NCBI GenBank assembly: GCA_903888515.1
Contig: CAISTY010000231.1
Coordinates: 1 to 64,000, forward strand
Source: Akkermansiaceae bacterium
GTDB taxonomy: Bacteria > Verrucomicrobiota > Verrucomicrobiia > Verrucomicrobiales > Akkermansiaceae
Direction of reading: 5' to 3'
DNA length: 64,000 nucleotides
A model generated the notes under the pieces. The model was not told where the DNA came from and did not search any database. It saw nothing but the letters and a program-made list of their open reading frames with translations. This document shows positions 45,798 to 55,200 of the stretch, piece by piece (within the stretch, counting starts at the first letter, position 1; every line of letters begins with the position of its first letter). The position numbers were made by a program, and so were the translations under genes.

Positions 45798-48533
45798 CTA
45801 TTTCTCCAGGATCGGAAAGACGGTGATCCGCAGTTTGGCAGCTCCGTAGGGGATGAGTGTGATCTCTTCCAGTGGCTCGGAAGATGACACCGGACTGGTG
45901 GGCAACTGGCCCGCGTTCTGGAACTCGTCGAGCTGCCACTCCGGCACGCGGCGACCCTTGACCTTCAGCAACACCGGCGGTTGCCGCGAATCGAAGATAT
46001 ACTTTCCGATGGGGAGCTTTTCAAACGTGATCGAATTCTCCGGCTTTGCGCGGTCAAGCAGCAGGGCATAGTTCCAGGGCGTCGTCGGATGCACCTCGAA
46101 GTCGGCCGCCGCGGCCGGCTGGTTCTTGAAAGCGGGCCATGGCTTGCCTGTTTTGCGCCAGTCCTCGCCAATCCGCAGCGCGTAAACCAGCGGGCCACGG
46201 CGGATGACGTAACCGCCGTCGCTCTCTTCCACTTTGAGTCGCATGGGGAGATCGACTGTCAGCACATCGCCGTTTTTCCATGTTCGTTTGATCGGGTGGT
46301 ACTGGCCTGCCCTGGATGCCGTTTTGCCCTCGGGTGTGGAGACGCTGGCCCCATCGGCCCAGGCGGGGATTCTCACATAGAGCGGGAATTCGACCGGTTC
46401 TTGTGTTGCCACGGTAAACTTGATAGTGCCATCGAAAGGATATTCGGTCTCCTCGGTCACTGTGATCCGCCGCCCATCCGCAACCGCAGCCGTGACTTCC
46501 GACGGTGCGTAAACGACGGCCACAAGACCCTTGTCCGGACTGGCCATCCACACGTTGGCGGCGAACTTCGGCCATCCCTGCGGCAGGTTCGTGGTACAAC
46601 ACGGGAAGTTTGGATCGAGCCCGAACAAAGTGGATTCCGGTCCGTTAGACGTCAGGGGACGTTTGCATCGGCTGCACACGACCTGGTTGACCTGCTGGTC
46701 GTATTGGTGTGTCCAATTCGTGGCGTCGAGGGTGGCGGGCCAGGCGTTATAAGTGATCAGTTCCAGCCTGTCGGCCAGTTCGGAATCGCCGAGGACCGCA
46801 AGCAGAACCTCAAGTGAAAACATCTCGTCGATCACCGCGCAAAGTTCGGTTCCCTGGACGGGATTGCGGCCAGCCAAACACTCGTCGGCCGTGAAGATCC
46901 CGACCGGTGTGCCGTGATACTTGTCCAGATTGTCGAGGCCCAGCTTGATGGCATTGCGATCATATGGGTCCCCGGTCAGCAAGTAAGCCATACCAGGCGA
47001 TTTGATGCCCATGGCAATATTGACGCCGTGTGTGGTATGGCTCCAGCCCTTGCTCTTGTTGCGGTAAGGCAGCTCGGTTAGATTCTTGCTCCAGTCGCGG
47101 CCGTGCTTCTTGAGTTGTCCGATCACGTCAACCAGGAATTTGTCACCCGTCCGGGCGTACAGCCATGCGGCAACGTAAGCATGGTCGCCCCAGCGCTGTA
47201 CCGCCCAATCCGGATAGAGTCCGCCCTCGATCATCGGGTGTATGCCGTCGTGATCGACGACTTCTTTGCCGTCGATGTAGAGCTTGCTGCCGTCGTCGGA
47301 GACCAGGAAGAAGCGATACGAGCCGTCTTTGGGAATCTTGATCTTGCCGGAAAAACGGAGGGCGAAAGCATCCTTGCGGCCGGCCAGCGAGATGTCGAAG
47401 TTGGCGGCTTGGCCATCACCGGCCACCGGGAGCGAGTCCAGATCGGGCATTTTCTTCCACGGTTCGGTGGTGGCATCCGGTTCCAGCAGGGCGGTGTCGC
47501 CCGTCTTTTTCCATATCCCCTCGAAGGCCTCGTATTTCAGTGACGAGAGGGCCTCGTCAGGGATCAGGCGGCGCTCGAAGTCCGGGCCTGCGTAATAGAC
47601 CTTGAGTCCGCGCGGGCCGACGAAGTTGAAATAGGTGACCTTGATATCGTGAGCGCCTGCGGCAAGTGCGACTTCGCCGGAAGCAGGTCCTTGCATGCGG
47701 CGTTGCAGGCATTTATAAAAATTCGTCATGACGGGAAGAACGCGCTGGTCGCCGGTTGCTTCGTAATACTGTACGTAGGCCTTGAGCATCGGCGTTGGAT
47801 ACCACATGTCCCCGGGACGATAGAGTTTCTCAACAGGAGGGCCGATCCAGCCGTCCCCGCGCGGATGATCGAGCGACCAACCAAGCCACTTGTGGGCCTT
47901 CTTGATCAGCTCGGGGTCGTCCAGGAGATACGCCAGTGGGACGATCCCGTCGGCGTAATAGGGTCCCCATTGGTAGCCTTCACCGTTGCCACCGAGCCAG
48001 GCGCTGTCATGCAGCAAGCGATGAAACTCGTCAAGGCGTCCGACCAGGCTTTCGGACTGTATCTGAAGCTGTTGCCGCAGCCATCCACGGGGCTTGACGC
48101 TTCCCAGAGGCATCATGGCGAACGCGCCGGGTTGCAAGGGTGCGCGGTGAAACAACGGCCCCGCCAGGGAATGGTTAGACGTTACCTGAGCGGCGGCCAC
48201 TTTCTCATCGAGGTTTTCCGCCCCCAAACAGCAACACATCCCGAAGAAACAGCACATGCCGCTTGCCAAAGACGAGATGGTATGGCGCAAGAGCCTCTTG
48301 CCCAACCTGGCATGCGCATCAAAATTCCCCGTGTCATCGATCGCACAAACGCCTGCGCCGGAAAACCGTGCAATAAAGCCGCGCGGCACCTGCTTCTGAA
48401 TTGCAGACGGGTCTGCGACGCTCGTCACGAGTTGATGTTTCTCCAGCGGATTGTTGGGCTGCATTGGACGAGATTTGGTTTTTCCCCGCCGCTTGTCCAG
48501 AGGATATCTTCGAAATACTGTAGGGCAAACCAA
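45798..48533 (-). CDS. GH127/DUF1680-like glycoside hydrolase with inserted PA14-like domain; start uncertain
   Basis: VKPRGWLRQQLQIQSESLVGRLDEFH...YADGIVPLAYLLDDPEL...FPCCTTNLPQGWPKFAANVWM; PA14-like ALRFSGKIKIPKDGSYRFFLVSDDGSKLYIDGKEVVDHDG. Confidence 0.85.
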   Translation of the reverse strand: MVCPTVFRRYPLDKRRGKTKSRPMQPNNPLEKHQLVTSVADPSAIQKQVPRGFIARFSGAGVCAIDDTGNFDAHARLGKRLLRHTISSLASGMCCFFGMCCCLGAENLDEKVAAAQVTSNHSLAGPLFHRAPLQPGAFAMMPLGSVKPRGWLRQQLQIQSESLVGRLDEFHRLLHDSAWLGGNGEGYQWGPYYADGIVPLAYLLDDPELIKKAHKWLGWSLDHPRGDGWIGPPVEKLYRPGDMWYPTPMLKAYVQYYEATGDQRVLPVMTNFYKCLQRRMQGPASGEVALAAGAHDIKVTYFNFVGPRGLKVYYAGPDFERRLIPDEALSSLKYEAFEGIWKKTGDTALLEPDATTEPWKKMPDLDSLPVAGDGQAANFDISLAGRKDAFALRFSGKIKIPKDGSYRFFLVSDDGSKLYIDGKEVVDHDGIHPMIEGGLYPDWAVQRWGDHAYVAAWLYARTGDKFLVDVIGQLKKHGRDWSKNLTELPYRNKSKGWSHTTHGVNIAMGIKSPGMAYLLTGDPYDRNAIKLGLDNLDKYHGTPVGIFTADECLAGRNPVQGTELCAVIDEMFSLEVLLAVLGDSELADRLELITYNAWPATLDATNWTHQYDQQVNQVVCSRCKRPLTSNGPESTLFGLDPNFPCCTTNLPQGWPKFAANVWMASPDKGLVAVVYAPSEVTAAVADGRRITVTEETEYPFDGTIKFTVATQEPVEFPLYVRIPAWADGASVSTPEGKTASRAGQYHPIKRTWKNGDVLTVDLPMRLKVEESDGGYVIRRGPLVYALRIGEDWRKTGKPWPAFKNQPAAAADFEVHPTTPWNYALLLDRAKPENSITFEKLPIGKYIFDSRQPPVLLKVKGRRVPEWQLDEFQNAGQLPTSPVSSSEPLEEITLIPYGAAKLRITVFPILEK

Positions 48534-48546
48534 GAACTCATCAGTA
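48513..48546 (-). mobile_element. Solo end of the MITE-like element (copy 4)
   Basis: aaatactgtagggcaaaccaagaactcatcagta identical to one terminus of copies 1 and 2. Confidence 0.75.
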
Positions 48547-48866
48547 ACCTGGCGCCAGGGAAATTGCCGCGGGGGGCGGGATTGGCGCGTATCGAAAAAA
48601 CCTCTGCGCCGGTGTGCGGAGCGGCCCGGCGTCCAGACCCTCTCGTGGTTGAAACCGTGACATGCATATCACAAACAGGCATTCTATCCATACTGCCCGA
48701 AATCGCCCATAGTTTCCACCTCGGCTCACCCATGACCTTTTCCGCCACCACTCTCCGAGATCGCCCGGCCAAGCGCCAGAACATGAACAACTGCCACTAC
48801 GCCGGGCTTTCTCCCTCAGACAAAACACACAACACACAAAACACACACACAAATAGAACACACGAT

Positions 48867-49289
48867 ATGAAACTGACTAACACAATGACAATGAAGCGCA
48901 AGTCCGGTATGACCCTGCTCGAACTGACAGTCGTCATCCTCGTCCTGCTCTCCCTCATCTCCATCCTCTTCATCGGCGCCCGCGCCTGGAAGAAGGGTGC
49001 CGACCGTGCCGGCTGCATCATGAACATCCGCAACGTCCAACAGGCCGTCCGCGGTTATATAAACATGCACCCGGAACTTGCTAATACTCCTGCAGTCGGT
49101 GTCATCTACGACGACACTGGAAACCTCTACATGAAAACGCCGCTTTGCCCTGCGAAGACCTCCGTCCCTTACGTTTTCAAAGGGTCTGTCGTTGTGGATA
49201 CGGTGGCAGTGCCGGGCTACATCTTTATGACTTGCGGAAATATCGGGGCCGAGAGCGACCACGTTCCTCAGAATACCTCAGCCTGGTGA
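48867..49289 (+). CDS. Prepilin/pseudopilin-like protein (type IV N-methylation motif)
   Basis: KRKSGMTLLELTVVILVLLSLISILFIGARAWKKGADRAGCIMNIRNVQQA. Confidence 0.85.
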   Translation: MKLTNTMTMKRKSGMTLLELTVVILVLLSLISILFIGARAWKKGADRAGCIMNIRNVQQAVRGYINMHPELANTPAVGVIYDDTGNLYMKTPLCPAKTSVPYVFKGSVVVDTVAVPGYIFMTCGNIGAESDHVPQNTSAW

Positions 49290-49548
49290 TCCCATCAGGA
49301 TCTCCTGAGAACGAAATCTGACAAATTCAACTGGCTCGTCCGCCTCTGGCGGGCGGGCCGTTTTGGCTTCCAGGAAACGTCTTGGGGAGTTCCTCACGCA
49401 CCAGCCGGCACTGCGCGTCACCCGCAGACTGCGGACCTTCCCGGTGCTCGAAACCCCCGGATTCCCGGCAAATCCGCTGAAAATTCGTGGAATCACGACT
49501 TTTGGCTTGCAACCCGCCACCAATCCCTTATATTCCGCGTCCCGAATT

Positions 49549-49818
49549 ATGGCTAAGAAAAGTTGGATTGCCCGCAACGAGCGCAAAAAACAAACCGTTG
49601 AGAAATTTGCCGAACTCCGCCTCAAGCTGAAGGCTCAGAAAGACTACATCGGTCTTTCGATGTTGCCGCGTGACGCGAGCCCGACACGATTGATCAATCG
49701 TTGTGAGATCACCGGTCGCCGCCGGGCCTTCCTGCGCCGCTTCCGCCTTTCCCGGATCACCTTCCGCGAACTGGCATCCGCAGGCATGCTGCCCGGCGTG
49801 ACCAAGTCGAGCTGGTAA
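49549..49818 (+). CDS. rpsN: 30S ribosomal protein S14
   Basis: [24 protein letters not shown]...[33 protein letters not shown]. Confidence 0.95.
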   Translation: MAKKSWIARNERKKQTVEKFAELRLKLKAQKDYIGLSMLPRDASPTRLINRCEITGRRRAFLRRFRLSRITFRELASAGMLPGVTKSSW

Positions 49819-49879
49819 ACTGCCGGGAATGCAGTTATTTTCAGCGTGGGACGGAAACCGCCCGGACCACGCATTTGTC

Positions 49880-50140
49880 ATGCCTATTTACGAATACGTT
49901 GCCGAAGCCCCGGATGATTCCGGACATTCGTGCCGCGTCTGTGCCCGGGGATTCGAGCTCAGACGTCCGGCGGACCGTGCCCCGCTGCGGGTTTGTCCGC
50001 TGTGTAAAAACCCGGTCAGGAAGGTGATTTCGCGCATTAACACGCCGTCAATCACCAAGCCGCTCTCGGTCAGCGACGCCAAAAGGGCTGGCTTCACCGT
50101 CCTCGAACGACGCGACCAAGGCGTTTACGAAAAACTCTAA
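49880..50140 (+). CDS. FmdB-family zinc-ribbon protein
   Basis: MPIYEYVAEAPDDSGHSCRVCARGFELRRPADRAPLRVCPLCKNPVRKV. Confidence 0.85.
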   Translation: MPIYEYVAEAPDDSGHSCRVCARGFELRRPADRAPLRVCPLCKNPVRKVISRINTPSITKPLSVSDAKRAGFTVLERRDQGVYEKL

Positions 50141-50144
50141 CGCC

Positions 50145-51548
50145 GTGACCGACTGCTCCACCATTCATCTTCTTGCCGTCACGGGAGAGTTGGCATTCCC
50201 TTCGTTGGGAGAGTCATTGTTGTATATTTCCGGGATCGTCTTCTTTCTGCTGCTCAACGCGTTTTTCGTCGCCTCCGAGTTCGCGATTGTCAAGGTGCGG
50301 CCCAGTCAGATCGAAGCCCAAGCCAAGGAAAAAGGCAATAATCCCCAACTGGCGCTGCATGTGGTGAACCACCTCGACGGTTATCTATCGGCCAACCAGC
50401 TTGGCATCACGATTTCCTCGCTGGCGCTCGGCTTTCTCGGTGAACCCTTCGTCAAAGCGCTTGTTAGTCCGCTGCTGCTGCTCATGCACATTCCGGAAAA
50501 GGGCATCTACTGGTGCTCTCTCATCCTTGCCTATTCTTCGTTCACATTCCTCCATGTGGTGATCGGCGAACTGGTGCCCAAGTCGCTCGCCATCCGCAGG
50601 TCGCTGGCCATAACCATGGCGTTGGTCGGCCCGCTGCATCTGTTTTTCAAGTGTTTCCAGTGGGTGATTGTGTTCTTCAATGGCACGGCCAACTGGTTGC
50701 TGAAAAACCTGTTCCGCATCAATCCGATCAGTGAGAGCGAGCACATCCACTCGGCCGAGGAACTGGCACTGCTCGTCACCCAAAGCGGCAAGTCCCAGGA
50801 GGTCACCGAAACCGAGCGTGAGATTTTGATCAACGCCCTTGGCCTCAACGAACTCTGGGTGCGTGATGTGATGACCCCACGCAACAAAGTGATCATTCTG
50901 GATGCCGACGAACCGTTCGAAAAAACCCTCGAGATCGCGTTGCGCAGCATGCACACGCGCTTTCCGTTAGTGAAAGGCCACCTCGATCACGCGATCGGCC
51001 TGATCCACATCAAGGATCTTTTCAAACTCATCAACGATCCCGATCCGGACCTGACACGCATCAAACGCGAACTGAAAATCGTGCCGGACACCATGCCGCT
51101 CGACACCCTGCTCAAGTTCTTCCTGCGCGAGCACGCCCACCTCGCGATGGCGGTCAATGAATTCGGCACGCCGGTGGGCGTCGTGTTCCTCGACAACATC
51201 ATGGAGGAACTCGTGGGCGACATCCAGGACGAGTTCGACAACGAAAGCTCGGCCTTCACCCGCATCACCGAATCCGAGTTTGTCGTCGAAGGGACGATGA
51301 CCCTCAACGATCTGGGCGGCTTCATCCCGGACCTAGAACTCGATAGCGGCGAGGTCACCACCGTCGGCGGCTACGTCACCCAACAACTCGGACGTTTCCC
51401 GGAAGTCGGTGAGTCCCTCGAAATCCTCGGCTACGAAGCCCGCGTCACCAGCACCGACGGCCGCAGCGTCGGCCAAGTCCACTTCCGCAAACTCACCCCG
51501 TCCCCAGCGGCTAACGGGGAAGATGAGGAGGATCTAACACTCCGCTGA
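50145..51548 (+). CDS. CNNM/CBS-domain hemolysin-family (TlyC/CorC-like) membrane protein
   Basis: FFVASEFAIVKVRPSQIE...VRDVMTPRNKVIILDADE...AHLAMAVNEFGTPVGVVFLDNIMEELVGDIQDEFD. Confidence 0.95.
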   Translation: MTDCSTIHLLAVTGELAFPSLGESLLYISGIVFFLLLNAFFVASEFAIVKVRPSQIEAQAKEKGNNPQLALHVVNHLDGYLSANQLGITISSLALGFLGEPFVKALVSPLLLLMHIPEKGIYWCSLILAYSSFTFLHVVIGELVPKSLAIRRSLAITMALVGPLHLFFKCFQWVIVFFNGTANWLLKNLFRINPISESEHIHSAEELALLVTQSGKSQEVTETEREILINALGLNELWVRDVMTPRNKVIILDADEPFEKTLEIALRSMHTRFPLVKGHLDHAIGLIHIKDLFKLINDPDPDLTRIKRELKIVPDTMPLDTLLKFFLREHAHLAMAVNEFGTPVGVVFLDNIMEELVGDIQDEFDNESSAFTRITESEFVVEGTMTLNDLGGFIPDLELDSGEVTTVGGYVTQQLGRFPEVGESLEILGYEARVTSTDGRSVGQVHFRKLTPSPAANGEDEEDLTLR

Positions 51549-52108
51549 TGAAATCACTCCCACTGGTCGCGCTCCTCATGCTTGGCGGGCTTTCCGCCTG
51601 CGAAAAAATCCGTAACAAAATCAGCCTGCCCGGGAAAAAACCTCCAACGGGCGCCAAGGTGTCGTTCGCCGGGCCGCTGGTGACGGAAATTCCCGAAGGA
51701 GCGTACGACGAATTCACCGCGCAGCCCGACAAGGTGGTCATCATCGATTTTTACGCCAATTGGTGCGGCCCGTGCCGCCAACTCGCACCCATCCTGGATG
51801 AAATCGCCGCTGAAAACGGCGGCACCGTCCTGATAGGAAAAGTCAACATCGATCAATTCCGCACGCTCGCCACCCGCGAGGGGGTGCACGGCATCCCTGA
51901 TGTTAGAATTTACCGCGATGGCAAAAAGGTGGACGGTTTTGTCGGCCTGCCCGACGCAAGCGAGGTCCGGCGGCGGATTGAAACCCACGTGAAGGGACTC
52001 CCCGCGCCCGTTCTGGAAACCGCCGATGCCGAACCATCCAAACCCAAGGAACCGGCCATCCAGCCGATGACCAAGGATTGGCTGCCGCCGGGCATCAAAC
52101 GCCGCTGA
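51548..52108 (+). CDS. Thioredoxin-domain lipoprotein
   Basis: GLSAC lipobox; [23 protein letters not shown]. Confidence 0.9.
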   Translation: MKSLPLVALLMLGGLSACEKIRNKISLPGKKPPTGAKVSFAGPLVTEIPEGAYDEFTAQPDKVVIIDFYANWCGPCRQLAPILDEIAAENGGTVLIGKVNIDQFRTLATREGVHGIPDVRIYRDGKKVDGFVGLPDASEVRRRIETHVKGLPAPVLETADAEPSKPKEPAIQPMTKDWLPPGIKRR

Positions 52109-52275
52109 GACCCCCTGCGTCCGCGTCAGTGCGGCGGCCAATCACCGCTGTGGTGGCGGTGTGGGCCTGGGTTTCCGGTGTCGGACTTTGCATCCAGCCC
52201 TTTACAAGCGGCGGATTCCCTGCCAAACCCTGTCCAATTGAGCCGCCATGCCGCGCGGTCATCCCGCCTCCAACC

Positions 52276-55200
52276 ATGCCCAAAGACACATCCATCCACA
52301 AAATCCTTGTCATCGGTTCCGGTCCCATCGTGATTGGCCAAGGCTGCGAGTTCGATTACTCCGGAGTCCAGGCCTGCAAGGCGCTCAAAGAAGAAGGCTA
52401 TCAGGTCATCCTCGTGAACTCCAATCCGGCCACCATCATGACCGACCCGGAGTTCGCCCACCGCACGTATATCGAACCGATCACGCCAGAGGTCGTGGAA
52501 AAAATCATCATCCGCGAGCAACCCGATGCGCTGCTGCCCACGCTTGGCGGCCAGACGGCGCTCAACACCGCGATGGCCCTCTTCAAGTCCGGCGTCCTCG
52601 ACACCCACAAGGTACGCATGATCGGGGCTAATGCCGACGCCATCGACAAGGGCGAGAACCGCCTGCGCTTCAAAGAGGCCATGCTCAAAATCGGCCTCGA
52701 CCTGCCGCTTTCCGGTATCGCCCACACTCTGGAAGAAGCCAAAAAAGTGTCTGCGGAAATCGACCGCTTTCCGCTGATCATCCGTCCCGCATTCACCCTC
52801 GGTGGCCAGGGCGGCGGCATCGCCTATAACCGCGAGGAATTCGACGAAATCATCATTCGCGGCCTCGACCTCTCGCCCATCTCGGAAGTCCTCATCGAAG
52901 AATCCCTGCTCGGCTGGAAGGAGTTCGAAATGGAAGTCATGCGCGACTGCATGGACAACTGCGTGGTCATCTGCTCGATCGAAAATCTCGATCCCATGGG
53001 AGTCCACACCGGCGACTCGATCACCGTCGCCCCCATCCAGACTCTAACGGACAGGGAATACCAGATCATGCGCGACGCCTCGTTTGCGTGCATCCGCGAA
53101 ATCGGCGTGGAAACCGGCGGCTCTAACATCCAGTTCGCCACCGATCCCAAGACCGGCCGCATGATCATCATCGAGATGAACCCGCGCGTCTCGCGCTCGT
53201 CCGCGCTCGCCTCCAAGGCCACCGGTTTCCCGATCGCAAAAATCGCCGCCAAACTCGCCGTCGGCTATACCCTCGACGAGCTGCCTAACGACATCACCCG
53301 TGAGACGCCCGCCTCCTTCGAGCCGACCATCGACTACGTGGTCACCAAGGTGCCGCGCTTCACCTTCGAGAAGTTTCCCACCGCCAATCCGGTGCTGACC
53401 ACCTCGATGAAATCCGTGGGTGAGGCGATGGCCATCGGTCGCACCTTCAAGGAGTCCATTCAGAAATGCCTGCGCTCGTTGGAAACCGGCCGCTGGGGTT
53501 TTGGCTTCGATCCCAAGGATCCGCCAAACCCGACCCGTGACGAAATCACCCGCAAACTCCAGATCCCCAATGCCGAACGCATCTTCTGGCTGCAATCCGC
53601 CTTCACTAACGGCTGGACCATCGCAGAAGTCAACACCGCCACCGGCATCGACCCGTGGTTCCTCACCCACCTCCAAGAAATCGCCGAGGAGGGTAGCCAT
53701 CCTGGCTGCCTCGGAGGACAGGCTTCCAGCCTGCCCGAATGCACACCCTCACCCACCGACTTCCACCCCTTCACTCCAGACGAGCCGGAAACCGAAAAAT
53801 CCCGCCGCCACCTCCCACACTGGGAGCAGGAGAACGGCACGTATTTTGTCACCTTCCGCCTCGCCGATTCCATTCCCGCCATCGAACTCGCGAAACTGCG
53901 CGAAGACCTCGCCACATGGAATCAGCACCACCCTCAACCATGGGACTACCAGACCTATCAGGAATACCAACTCCGCTTCCACGATGGCCCCGAAAAATGG
54001 CTCGATGAAGGCCATGGCGAATGCCTGCTCGCCCGCCCCGAACTCCGCGCCATCGTCGCCAACGCCCTCCACCACTTCGATGGTGAGCGGTACGTGCTCG
54101 ACGCCTTGGTGATCATGCCCAACCACGTCCACGTCGTTTTCAAGCCGCTAGCCGGTCACAAGGTCAGTGAAATTCTCCATTCCTGGAAATCCTTCACGGC
54201 AAAGGAAATCAACAAGGCCGCCAATCGCACCGGCACCCTTTGGCAAGCGGAGAGCCATGATCGCATCATCCGTGATTGGGAAAATCTCGTCAATGCCCGC
54301 GCCTACATCGAACGTAACCCGGCAAAACTGCGTGATGGCACATTCACCGTCGAAATCAGCGGGAGAATAGGCGGGGGGATAGGCGGGGGGATAGGCGGGG
54401 GGATAGGCGTCCCGCCTGTCTCGGAAGACGGGCGTCCCGCCTGTTCTTCTCCACAGCAGGCTGGAAGCCCGCTGTCCGAGTCGGACGAGACGTCCAACCT
54501 CCGCCGCCGGAAGATAGGCGTCCCGCCTGTCTCGGAAGACGGGCGTCCCGCCTGTTCTTCTCCACAGCAGGCTGGAAGCCCGCTGTCCGAGTCGGACGAG
54601 ACGTCCAACCTCCGCCGCCTCAAGAAGCTCGGCTTCTCGGACCGCCAGATCGCCAAGGCCCGCGGCACCAGCGAGGACGCCATCCGCGCCCGGCGCAAGG
54701 CCGCCGGCATCATCCCGACCTACCGCCTGGTCGATACCTGCGCCGCCGAGTTTGAGGCCTGTACCCCGTATTTCTACTCGACCTATGGCGACGAGAACGA
54801 AGCCCGCGAGTCGGACAAGAAAAAAATCATCATCCTCGGCGGCGGTCCTAACAGAATCGGCCAGGGCATCGAGTTCGACTACTGTTGTGTGCACGCAGCC
54901 TTCGCCCTGAAGGAACTCGGCTATGAGACGATCATGGTGAACTCCAACCCGGAAACCGTCTCCACCGACTACGACACCTCGGACAAGCTGTTCTTCGAGC
55001 CGCTCACCCTTGAGGACGTCCTCAACATCTGCGATCAGGAACAACCCCACGGCGTCATCGTCCAGTTCGGCGGCCAAACCCCGCTCAACCTCGCAGCCGA
55101 CCTCGAACGCCACGGCGTACCCATCATCGGCACCTCCCCCAAATCCATCGAACTCGCCGAAGACCGCAAGTTCTTCTCCGCCCTGTTAGACAAACTCCAC

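Larger units (their letters stand above)
53694..54621 (+). mobile_element. REP-associated Y1 (IS200/IS605-like, RAYT) transposase unit with REP-like flanks, in frame with carB
   Basis: [25 protein letters not shown]...[14 protein letters not shown]...[52 protein letters not shown]; flanking caggcttccagcctg / caggctggaagcccg. Confidence 0.95.

Noticed and set aside
47649-49289. Long plus-strand ORF 47649-49289 as one gene
   Set aside because: Its first 400 codons are antisense to the GH127 gene; only the part from 48867 (prepilin motif) is credible.
53694-54621. Intein or group I/II intron in carB
   Set aside because: Insert lacks Hint/splice motifs (no N-terminal Cys/Ser block or C-terminal HN), and no intron features; it matches RAYT/Y1 transposase instead.
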